The notes under the pieces are model-generated. The model worked only from the letters and a program-made list of their open reading frames with translations, did no database searches and was not told the origin of the DNA. A program made the translations under genes and the position numbers. Positions 22,860-29,870 of a stretch of 33,871 bases of DNA are shown in pieces (the stretch's first letter is position 1; each line of letters begins with the position of its first letter). This stretch comes from Methylobacterium sp. (GTDB lineage Bacteria; Pseudomonadota; Alphaproteobacteria; Rhizobiales; Beijerinckiaceae): contig NZ_JAIETD010000029.1 in assembly GCF_019745455.1 (NCBI RefSeq), forward strand, positions 1-33,871. The letters run 5' to 3'.

Positions 22860-25800
22860 ATGATCAATCGCATCCTGGGCTTCTCGGTCCGGCAGCGGTG
22901 GCTCGTCGTGCTGCTGTCCCTCGCGGCCGCGGCCTTCGGCATCTTCTCGCTGACCCGGCTTCCCATCGACGCCGTTCCGGACATCACCAACAACCAGGTC
23001 CAGGTGAACGCGGTCGTGCCGCAGCTCTCGCCCTTCGACGTCGAGAAGCAAGTCACCTACCCCATTGAGACCGCGCTCGCGGGCATTCCGGGGCTCGAAT
23101 ACACACGCTCGCTCTCGCGCAACGGCTTCGCCCAGGTCACGGCGGTGTTCAGCGAGGGCACCGACCTCTACTTCGCCCGCCAGCAGGTCAACGAGCGCCT
23201 CGGCGAGGCGAAGACCAACCTGCCGCCCGGCGCGGAGGTCCACATGGGCCCGATCTCGACGGGCTTGGGCGAGATCTACATGTGGACCGTCCATTTCGGC
23301 AGGCCGGAGGACCGCAAGCCCGCGAAGGAAGGCCAGCCCGGCTGGCAGGCCGACGGAAGCTACCTGACGCCCGAGGGCCAGCGTCTGGCGCAACCCTTCG
23401 AACGCGCCTCCTACCTACGGACGATCCAGGACTGGGTCATCGGCCCGCAGCTCAAGACGGTGCCCGGCGTCGCCGGCGTCGACGTTATCGGCGGCTACAA
23501 GAAGCAGTACCACATCCAGCCGGACCCGGCGAAGCTCATCGGCCTGAGCCTGTCCTTCAAAGACGTCGCCGAGGCGGTCGAGCAGAACAACCAGAATCGC
23601 GGCGCCGGTTACCTGGAGCGCAACGGCGAGGGCTACGTGGTCCGCTCCGGCGGCCGCATTGAGAGCATGGACGAGATCGGTCAGATCGTGGTCGCGACCC
23701 GCGGCGGCGTGCCCGTACGTGTCAGCGACGTAGCCGAGGTCCGCATCGGGCGCGAGCTGCGCACGGGCTCGGCCAGCGAGAATGGGGAGGAGGCCGTCGT
23801 CGGCACCGCCCTGATGCTGATCGGCAGCAACAGCCGCACGGTCTCCGCAGCGGTGGACACCCGTCTCAAGGAGATCGCCCGGACCCTTCCTCCCGGGGTC
23901 GAGGTCAGGACCGTCCTCAACCGGACCCTGCTGGTCGACGCCACCGTGAAGACCGTCGCCAAGAACCTCGCTGAGGGGGCGTTGCTCGTCATCGCGGTGC
24001 TGTTCCTGCTGCTGGGCAATTTCCGCGCGGCCGTCATCACGGCCCTCGTCATCCCGGTGGCGATGCTGATGACGATGACCGGCATGGTGCAGGGGAAGAT
24101 CAGCGCCAACCTCATGAGCCTCGGCGCGCTGGACTTCGGCCTCATCGTCGACGGGGCCGTCATCATCGCCGAGAACTCGCTGCGGCACCTCGCCGAGAAG
24201 CAGCACGAGCTCGGGCGCAAGCTCAACCTGGAGGAACGCCTCGCCACCGTGCATCGCTCGGCCGAGGAGATGATCAAGCCGTCCGTCTACGGTCAGGCCA
24301 TCATCATCCTCGTCTACGTGCCGCTCCTTACCTTCACCGGCGTCGAGGGCAAGATGTTCGCCCCGATGGCGCTGACCGTCATCATCGCGCTGGCCTGCGC
24401 CTTCGTTCTGTCCCTGACCTTCGTGCCAGCCCTCATCGCCATCGCGATCACCGGCAAGGTCCAGGAGAAGGAAAACGTCCTCATCCGGGGACTCAAGGCG
24501 GCTTATCGCCCGGCGCTCCGCGGCGCGGTGCGCCATCCCCTGCCGGTCATCGGCGGGGCGGTGGTGCTCTTCCTGGCGAGCGGGCTCCTGTTCGGGAAGC
24601 TGGGGCAGGAGTTCATCCCGCAGCTCGACGAGAAGAACATCGCCATGCACGCGATGCGCATCCCGTCGACCTCCCTGACGCAATCGCAGGACATGCAGCT
24701 CGCCGTCGAGGCGGCGGTGCGGGCTTTCCCGGAGGTCGCCTTCGTCTTCTCGAAGACCGGAACCGCCGAGGTCGCCTCCGACCCGATGCCGCCCAACGTC
24801 TCGGACAACTTCATCATCCTGAAGCCCCAAGGCGAATGGCCGAATCCGGACCTTTCCAAGGACAAGCTCATCGAGAACATCCAGGAGGCCGTCGGCAAGG
24901 TCACGGGGAACAACTACGAGTTCACCCAGCCCATCCAGATGCGCTTCAACGAGCTTCTGGCCGGGACCCGCGGCGACCTCGCGGTGAAGGTGTTCGGCGA
25001 GAGCTTCGACACGATGCTCCCGGCGGCCAACCAAGTCGCCACCGTCCTGCGCGGCGTCGAGGGCGCGCAGGACGTCCGGGTCGAGCAGGTCACCGGCCTG
25101 CCCTCCTTGGAGATCAAGGTCGACAAGGCCGAGATCGCCCGTCTGGGGCTGAGCCACTTCGCTGTCCAGGACGTCGTCGGCGCCGCCATCGGCGGTCGCG
25201 AGGCCGGGGTCGTGTTCGAGGGCGACCGCCGCTTCGACATCGTGGTGAGGCTGCCGGAATCCGTGCGGAGCGACATCGAGGCGCTCAAGAACCTGCCGGT
25301 CTCGCTGCCGCCGGGCAAGGACGGCCGCGTCGCCTCTGTGCCCCTGAAGCAGGTGGCCTCCTTCGTCTTCTCGGAGGGTCCGAACCAGATCTCGCGCGAG
25401 AACGGCAAGCGCCGGATCGTCGTCACCGCCAACGTCCGCGGACGCGACATCGGCGCCGTCGTGGCGGAGGCGCAGGGCAAGGTGGCATCCGACGTGAAGC
25501 TGGCCGCCGGGTCGTGGATCACCTGGGGCGGCCAGTTCGAGAACCTCGCCGCGGCACGCCAGCGCCTGATGGTGGTGGTTCCGGGCTGCTTCTTCCTGAT
25601 CTTCCTCCTGCTCTACTCGGCCCTGGGCTCGCCCCGGGACGCGCTGCTCGTCTTCAGCGCCGTGCCGCTGGCGCTGACGGGGGGCATCATTGCCCTTTGG
25701 CTCAGGGACATGCCGTTCTCCGTGCCGGCGGCGGTCGGCTTCATCGCCCTGTCCGGCGTCGCCGTGCTCAACGGTCTCGTGATGTTGATCTTCATCAAGC

Positions 25801-26117
25801 AATTGATGCAGGAGGGCCGCTCCTTGAACGAGGCGATCCTGGAGGGAGCAGTCACCCGGTTGCGCCCCGTCGCGATGACCGCGCTCGTGGCCTCCCTTGG
25901 CTTCGTGCCGATGGCGCTGGCGACCGGCACCGGCGCGGAGGTCCAACGACCGCTGGCGACCGTGGTCATCGGCGGCCTCATCAGCGCGACCCTACTCACG
26001 CTCGTCGTGCTGCCGGCGCTCTACGCCCGCTTTGCCAAGCCGGCCCTCGCGTCGAAGGAAACGATTCCGGCGTCGGCCTCAGTGCCAGGTGCACCGTTCA
26101 AGGCCGCGGCCGAGTAA
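22860..26117 (+). CDS. czcA: Heavy-metal RND efflux pump (CzcA family)
   Basis: A full-length 1085-residue pump of the HME-RND family. It opens with 'MINRILGFSVRQRWLVVLLS' (TM1) and the signature 'RLPIDAVPDITNNQVQVN'. The proton-relay motif of TM4 is 'LDFGLIVDGAVIIAEN', with Asp425, Asp431 and Glu438. In Cupriavidus CzcA the equivalent acidic triplet is needed for divalent-cation transport, whereas CusA pumps for Cu/Ag have a different TM4 sequence. I therefore infer Zn, Co, Cd or Ni as substrate. Twelve membrane segments and two large periplasmic loops are apparent. The last TM block ends 'LVVLPALYARFAKPA'. GGAAG lies before the ATG. No CzcC-type outer-membrane channel gene is in the window. 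Confidence 0.95.
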   Translation: MINRILGFSVRQRWLVVLLSLAAAAFGIFSLTRLPIDAVPDITNNQVQVNAVVPQLSPFDVEKQVTYPIETALAGIPGLEYTRSLSRNGFAQVTAVFSEGTDLYFARQQVNERLGEAKTNLPPGAEVHMGPISTGLGEIYMWTVHFGRPEDRKPAKEGQPGWQADGSYLTPEGQRLAQPFERASYLRTIQDWVIGPQLKTVPGVAGVDVIGGYKKQYHIQPDPAKLIGLSLSFKDVAEAVEQNNQNRGAGYLERNGEGYVVRSGGRIESMDEIGQIVVATRGGVPVRVSDVAEVRIGRELRTGSASENGEEAVVGTALMLIGSNSRTVSAAVDTRLKEIARTLPPGVEVRTVLNRTLLVDATVKTVAKNLAEGALLVIAVLFLLLGNFRAAVITALVIPVAMLMTMTGMVQGKISANLMSLGALDFGLIVDGAVIIAENSLRHLAEKQHELGRKLNLEERLATVHRSAEEMIKPSVYGQAIIILVYVPLLTFTGVEGKMFAPMALTVIIALACAFVLSLTFVPALIAIAITGKVQEKENVLIRGLKAAYRPALRGAVRHPLPVIGGAVVLFLASGLLFGKLGQEFIPQLDEKNIAMHAMRIPSTSLTQSQDMQLAVEAAVRAFPEVAFVFSKTGTAEVASDPMPPNVSDNFIILKPQGEWPNPDLSKDKLIENIQEAVGKVTGNNYEFTQPIQMRFNELLAGTRGDLAVKVFGESFDTMLPAANQVATVLRGVEGAQDVRVEQVTGLPSLEIKVDKAEIARLGLSHFAVQDVVGAAIGGREAGVVFEGDRRFDIVVRLPESVRSDIEALKNLPVSLPPGKDGRVASVPLKQVASFVFSEGPNQISRENGKRRIVVTANVRGRDIGAVVAEAQGKVASDVKLAAGSWITWGGQFENLAAARQRLMVVVPGCFFLIFLLLYSALGSPRDALLVFSAVPLALTGGIIALWLRDMPFSVPAAVGFIALSGVAVLNGLVMLIFIKQLMQEGRSLNEAILEGAVTRLRPVAMTALVASLGFVPMALATGTGAEVQRPLATVVIGGLISATLLTLVVLPALYARFAKPALASKETIPASASVPGAPFKAAAE

Positions 26118-26134
26118 CAGAAAGGATCGCTCTC

Positions 26135-26368
26135 GTGGTCGTTACGGCCCTTCTCATCTCGACCTCGATTTCGTTGGCTGCCGATCCCGGCGCCAGCCGG
26201 ACCCGATGTATCACCCACGACCATCAGTCGCTCCAGATCCGACGGATGCCATTCGCACCCGAGACGACGTCGCGGCCGCGCAATCCCTTCATGGACGAGG
26301 CCATCCACTGCGAGGACGTCCGGCTTGGGGGCGAACCGGACGCGTCATCCATGGTCCGGCGCCGGTAA
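26135..26368 (+). CDS. Small exported protein between czcA and czcD, 77 aa
   Basis: Begins at GTG 26135 with AAAGGA (26121-26126) eight bases upstream, 17 bases after the czcA stop, and ends 9 bases before the czcD start. The protein opens with a signal peptide ('VVVTALLISTSISLAA') and has a mature part with two cysteines ('RTRCITHDHQSLQIRR', 'EAIHCEDVRLGG') and several His. Its tight packing in the operon and good ribosome-binding site support it. Function unknown; periplasmic and possibly metal-binding. Confidence 0.6.
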   Translation: MVVTALLISTSISLAADPGASRTRCITHDHQSLQIRRMPFAPETTSRPRNPFMDEAIHCEDVRLGGEPDASSMVRRR

Positions 26369-26377
26369 GGGAACAGA

Positions 26378-27295
26378 ATGGGACACGGGCACTCACATGG
26401 CGGCAGCGTCCCCGCCGGGACGCCGGCCGGCCGCCACAAGGCACGGCTGGCTTGGGCGCTCGCCCTGACGCTGACCTACATGATTGCGGAGGTGGTGGGA
26501 GGCCTGCTGACGGGCAGTCTCGCCCTCCTTGCGGATGCCGCGCATATGGTGACCGACGCGGGAGGCCTCGCGCTTTCCCTGATCGCGATCCATTTCGCCG
26601 CTAAGCCGCCGACGCCAGGCAAGACCTTCGGCTACCTGCGCTTTGAGATCCTCGCCGCGCTCGCCAACGCGGTCGTCCTTCTCCTCGTCACGGTCTACAT
26701 CCTCTACGAGGCCTACCGGAGGTTCGTGGATCCGCCCGAGATCCTCGGATGGCCGATGATGGCCGTCGCCGTGGTCGGCCTCGGCGTGAACCTCGCAAGC
26801 ATGCGCATCCTGTCGGGCGGCGCCTCGGACAGCCTGAATCTCAGGAGCGCCTACTACGAGGTGTTTGCCGACATGCTCGGCTCGCTTGGGGTGATCCTGG
26901 CCGCGATCGTTGTGATGACAACGGGCTGGAGCGTGGCCGACCCCATTGTCGGCGCCGCCATTGGCCTCTTCATCCTGCCGAGGACATGGAACCTCCTCAA
27001 CGAGGCGGTCCACATCCTCCTGCAGGGCACGCCTGCCCACATCGACCTCGGCAGGGTCCGATCCGGGATCGAGGCCATCCCCGGCGTGCGCCGGGTCTAC
27101 GACCTGCACGTCTGGACGCTGACCTCCGGCTTCGATGCCATGAGCGCGCATGTGGTGGTGCACGACCTCGCGGAGGCGCCGTCCGTGGTGCGCGCCGTCC
27201 GCAGGGTGATGAAGGGGGACCATGCGGTCGAGCATGTCACCGTCCAGGTCGAGGACGAGGCGCTCGCCCGTGAGGCGCCCCAACTCGCCGTTTGA
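26378..27295 (+). CDS. czcD: Cation diffusion facilitator exporter (CzcD type)
   Basis: A 305-residue CDF transporter preceded by AAGGGAAC. A short His cluster starts the protein ('MGHGHSHGG'). Six TM segments follow. The TM2 metal site is 'DAAHMVTDAGG' with His56 and Asp60. The TM5 site is 'SAYYEVFADMLGS' with Glu161 and Asp165; Glu in place of His there is, to my recollection, normal for CzcD relatives. The cytoplasmic C-terminal domain is present ('VRRVYDLHVWTLTSGFDAMSAHVVV'). It exchanges cytoplasmic Zn, Co or Cd for protons across the inner membrane, complementing the periplasm-draining RND pump encoded upstream in the same operon. Confidence 0.95.
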   Translation: MGHGHSHGGSVPAGTPAGRHKARLAWALALTLTYMIAEVVGGLLTGSLALLADAAHMVTDAGGLALSLIAIHFAAKPPTPGKTFGYLRFEILAALANAVVLLLVTVYILYEAYRRFVDPPEILGWPMMAVAVVGLGVNLASMRILSGGASDSLNLRSAYYEVFADMLGSLGVILAAIVVMTTGWSVADPIVGAAIGLFILPRTWNLLNEAVHILLQGTPAHIDLGRVRSGIEAIPGVRRVYDLHVWTLTSGFDAMSAHVVVHDLAEAPSVVRAVRRVMKGDHAVEHVTVQVEDEALAREAPQLAV

Positions 27296-27299
27296 AGCC

Positions 27300-27343
27300 T
27301 CGACCCGAATGTCGGGGGCCTTGGCGCATGGCACTCGGGTCGA
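27300..27343 (+). terminator. Hairpin after czcD
   Basis: TCGACCCGA (27300-27308) pairs with TCGGGTCGA (27335-27343) across a 26-base loop that itself is GC-rich. It follows the czcD stop directly and may end the czc transcript. A T tract is missing. Confidence 0.4.
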
Positions 27344-27434
27344 AGATCCTGATCGATGGCGCCCACTTCGCTCCGGCTGCCCGCGACCTCGACCGGGTTC
27401 CGGATGTATCGCAGGTCACGCTGATGGCGTCCCC

Positions 27435-27566
27435 TTATCGACAAGCCGCGCCCAGGCTCGATCGGTCAAGATCGCCGGCATAGGGGCTTCGACGCACCCC
27501 AGGTTCAACGCAGACATAGCCGCCATAGCCGCGACCCCTTCGGCGCGTCGCCGCTGCGGTGTGCAA
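27435..27566 (-). CDS. Doubtful 43-aa Arg/Gly-rich ORF facing a MerR-type promoter
   Basis: A TTG at 27566 has an ideal GGAGG at 27582-27578. The frame encodes 'HTAAATRRRGRGYGGYVCVE', then 'PGVRRSPYAGDLDRSSLGAA' and stops. It lies just downstream of the leftward promoter described at 27613-27643. No signal peptide and no family. It may be a relic of a former target gene. The rest of 27344-27612 holds nothing else I can support. Confidence 0.22.
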   Translation of the reverse strand: MHTAAATRRRGRGYGGYVCVEPGVRRSPYAGDLDRSSLGAACR

Positions 27567-27612
27567 AAGAACGTTCACCTCCACGTCCAACCCTTGGCGC
27601 AGGAGTCCGCCG

Positions 27613-27643
27613 TCACTACGATCTCTAGTCATTGGAGATTCAA
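27613..27643 (-). promoter_or_regulatory. MerR-type operator/promoter dyad before the cysteine-free regulator
   Basis: ATCTCTAG (27621-27628), TCA, TTGGAGAT (27632-27639) is an imperfect 8-3-8 dyad with six matching pairs, the usual size for MerR sites. On the minus strand it sits in a 19-base spacer between TTGAAT (27643-27638) and a poor -10, TAGTGA (27618-27613). The right arm also serves as the regulator's GGAG ribosome-binding site. Confidence 0.42.
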
Positions 27644-27646
27644 AGC

Positions 27647-28090
27647 GTGGCAGGCATCGCAATCGGCGAACTTTCCCATCGGACACAGGTCAAGATCCCG
27701 ACCATCCGGTACTACGAGCAGATCGGTCTCCTGGGGCCAGCGATCCGAACCGAGGGAAAGCAACGGCGGTATGAAGAGACCGACATCGAGCGTCTGGACT
27801 TCATCCGGAACGCAAGGGAGCTCGGTTTCGAGGTCCAGGCGATCCGCGAGCTCATGGAACTGGACGCCTTCCCAAACCGACCCGGTGCCCCTTTGGACGA
27901 GATCGCCCAGAGGCAACTCGATTTGGTGCAGAGCAAGATCGATCGCCTTCTCCGTCTTCGAGCTGTGTTGGAGGGGGTGGTCTCGAAATCGGGCCAGGGT
28001 GGATTGCGTGAGGTCAGGGTGATCCAAGCGTTCACCCTGCAGGGAGAAGGATCGCTGAAATCCGAGCCACCGTCCGATGTGTTCCCTTGA
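27647..28090 (+). CDS. MerR-family regulator without metal-binding cysteines
   Basis: The likely start is GTG 27647, with GGAG at 27634; an in-frame TTG at 27632 would add five residues. The product is 147 residues. The DNA-binding part is canonical: 'IAIGELSHRTQVKIPTIRYYEQIGLL' followed by a wing and 'RLDFIRNARELGFEVQAIRELMEL'. The dimerisation helix 'LDEIAQRQLDLVQSKIDRLLRLRAVLEGVV' follows. Metal-sensing relatives have one Cys before this helix and two or three after it. This protein has no cysteine at all, and the usual His in 'THL' is Gln. It is therefore unlikely to sense Zn, Cd, Pb, Cu or Hg the classical way. It lies 350 bases after czcD and converges on the L,D-transpeptidase gene. 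Confidence 0.85.
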   Translation: MAGIAIGELSHRTQVKIPTIRYYEQIGLLGPAIRTEGKQRRYEETDIERLDFIRNARELGFEVQAIRELMELDAFPNRPGAPLDEIAQRQLDLVQSKIDRLLRLRAVLEGVVSKSGQGGLREVRVIQAFTLQGEGSLKSEPPSDVFP

Positions 28091-28110
28091 TGGGGCCGAG
28101 CCTCGGGGCC

Positions 28111-29256
28111 TCAGTCACGGCCGTCGCCGGCGGACGCAACGACCTTGCGAAGGCCCGTCCGGTCCGGTTCCTTGCCAGCCCGTGCGACGATGGTGACCGG
28201 CTTGGTAGTGCCGGGCTTGGGCAACGCCTGCCGGGCCGAGGCGCCACCTGTCACGGAGAGCGTGTTCCGGGTGGGCACGACCATCGCGATCTCCTGCGGA
28301 CCGGCGGCCAGCGCCTCGGGCCGGCTTACCTCGCCCAGACCGTGGCCACGTGACGGGCGAGCATCGAGGGCCGCGAAGGTGCCGGCGGGGCCGGCCGTGT
28401 TCGCCATCATAGTCTCGCGGAACGAGTGGTGCTGGCTCCCGTCCTCGTAGACGAGCTTGATGGCCGGCGTGCCCTTGGCGACCAGGGCAGCCACTGCGCG
28501 CTCGTCCTCGTCCCGCTTGCGGGCGATGGCGGTCGAGGCATCGCCGCCGCCCGACGGGGTGAATGCATAGCGTCCCTCGGCTACCGCGATCACGGGCTCG
28601 GACCCGGTCACCTCGAACTGGTCGGAACCCTCCTTCAGGTTCTTCCAGAACGCCATGTGCGGATCCTGGCGGTGCCGGGCGAGGTTCTCCGCCGTCATTC
28701 GAAAGGGGTAGGACTGGAACTGGAAGGCGCGCTGCCCGCCGGCGAAGGCCTCGCGGGCGACGGCGTAGATCTCCGAGATCGCCTCGTCCGTCATGGCGAA
28801 GCAGCCGCGCGAGGAGCAGGAGCCATGCACCATCAGGTGCGATCCGGTGCGGCCCTGGGATTTGTCGAACGCGTTCGGATAGCCCACGTCGAACGAGAGG
28901 TAGAGACTCGAATTCGGGTTCATCGCACCCGGCGTGATCGCGTAGAAGCCCTCCGGTGCCTGGCGGTCGCCCTCGCGCGTCTTCGGCCCGAGCTGCCCCG
29001 ACCATCGGCACATCGGATAGGTCTTCAGCAACGCGTAGCGTCCGTCCGTGCCGCGCTTCCAGAGCTCGATCTCCGATTCCTTCTTGTAGGCACGCATCAG
29101 GATCGGATCGCTCGCCGAAACCCCCTTCGACGCCATCAAGGCCAAGGCCGGGCCAGGGATGGGGGCGAGGTGCTTGGTCGAGGCCGCGTACTGCCCGTCC
29201 TGGCAGGATGCGAGCGCTAATCCCAGGCAGAGCGCCAGGGCCATCCGTATCAGCAT
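28111..29256 (-). CDS. L,D-transpeptidase family lipoprotein (YafK-like)
   Basis: A 381-residue protein. I chose ATG 29256 because GGAGAG precedes it and because it gives a lipoprotein signal ending 'LALASC' with Cys18. The catalytic YkuD domain is about residues 50-160. Its active-site segment is 'SHLMVHGSCSSRGCFAM' with His144 and Cys152, plus 'GRTGSH' just before. 'YPMCRWSGQLGPKTREGDRQAPEG' is the typical YafK-like substrate-side motif. The remaining ~220 residues are a low-complexity, probably disordered tail rich in Ala, Gly, Pro and Thr. Relatives act on peptidoglycan or on its links to Braun-type lipoproteins in the periplasm. It sits between two metal units; whether it is functionally linked is unknown. 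Confidence 0.88.
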   Translation of the reverse strand: MLIRMALALCLGLALASCQDGQYAASTKHLAPIPGPALALMASKGVSASDPILMRAYKKESEIELWKRGTDGRYALLKTYPMCRWSGQLGPKTREGDRQAPEGFYAITPGAMNPNSSLYLSFDVGYPNAFDKSQGRTGSHLMVHGSCSSRGCFAMTDEAISEIYAVAREAFAGGQRAFQFQSYPFRMTAENLARHRQDPHMAFWKNLKEGSDQFEVTGSEPVIAVAEGRYAFTPSGGGDASTAIARKRDEDERAVAALVAKGTPAIKLVYEDGSQHHSFRETMMANTAGPAGTFAALDARPSRGHGLGEVSRPEALAAGPQEIAMVVPTRNTLSVTGGASARQALPKPGTTKPVTIVARAGKEPDRTGLRKVVASAGDGRD

Positions 29257-29351
29257 GACATCTCTCCAGCCTCGTCCCGGATCGCGCCGGACGCTCGTGT
29301 CTCGTATCCACCGATGACCCGGTGCGTTCGCGGTTCCAGCCCAGACCCGGG

Positions 29352-29870
29352 TCATCGTTGCACATCCTCGGGTGCCGACCCGCGCACCCCCAAGATCGGA
29401 AAGGCGTCTAGGATGAGCAGGAACACCCCAGAGGAAATCCAGAAATCCGCCATGTTGAAGGCAAACCAGTGGATCCCGGCCGTGTGTAAGTCGAGGAAGT
29501 CGGTGACCGCCCCGTCGACCAGCCGGTCCACGAGGTTTCCCAGCGCTCCCCCGGTGATCAGGGCCAGGCCAAGGCGCTGCAGGATGCCGGTGGCGCGATA
29601 GGCCCAGACTGCAACGAAGGTGGTTAAGGCAGCCTGAACCGTCAGGAGCGCTGCCACAGATGCAGGGGAGCCCGCTTGGAACAGGCTAAAGCTGATCCCA
29701 CGGTTGTAGTGAAGGGTGAAGTCGATGAACGGGATCGCCCCTCTCGCGTCGCCCTCGCTGAGCGAGGCGACCGCCAGCGCTTTCGTCCCAAGGTCGACGA
29801 TGGCCGCGCCCACGATGACGGTCCCCATCGCCGCGGCTCCGGGGACAGGGGGACTGACGGGTGAACTCAT
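29352..29870 (-). CDS. lspA: Signal peptidase II, metal-island copy
   Basis: A 172-residue inner-membrane aspartyl protease that removes lipoprotein signal peptides. It has four TM segments, the motif 'LHYNRGISFSLF', 'GNLVDRLVDGAVTDFLDL' with catalytic Asp124, and 'HWFAFNMADFWI' with catalytic Asp142. Its ATG overlaps the stop of the P-type ATPase gene by 4 bp (ATGA). A chromosomal lspA would sit beside ileS; here it is tied to a metal ATPase, as in the lead-resistance pbrA-pbrB/C arrangement of Cupriavidus. That points to Pb among the handled metals and to a dedicated role. A PbrB-type phosphatase is not present or fused. Confidence 0.94.
   Translation of the reverse strand: MSSPVSPPVPGAAAMGTVIVGAAIVDLGTKALAVASLSEGDARGAIPFIDFTLHYNRGISFSLFQAGSPASVAALLTVQAALTTFVAVWAYRATGILQRLGLALITGGALGNLVDRLVDGAVTDFLDLHTAGIHWFAFNMADFWISSGVFLLILDAFPILGVRGSAPEDVQR

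Noticed and set aside
20823..23393. Very long minus-strand open frame (856 codons) and a similar one at 23415-25946
   Set aside because: They are antisense to czcB/czcA. The products are Asp/Gly/His/Arg-rich without domains, a known effect of GC-rich codon third positions on the opposite strand.
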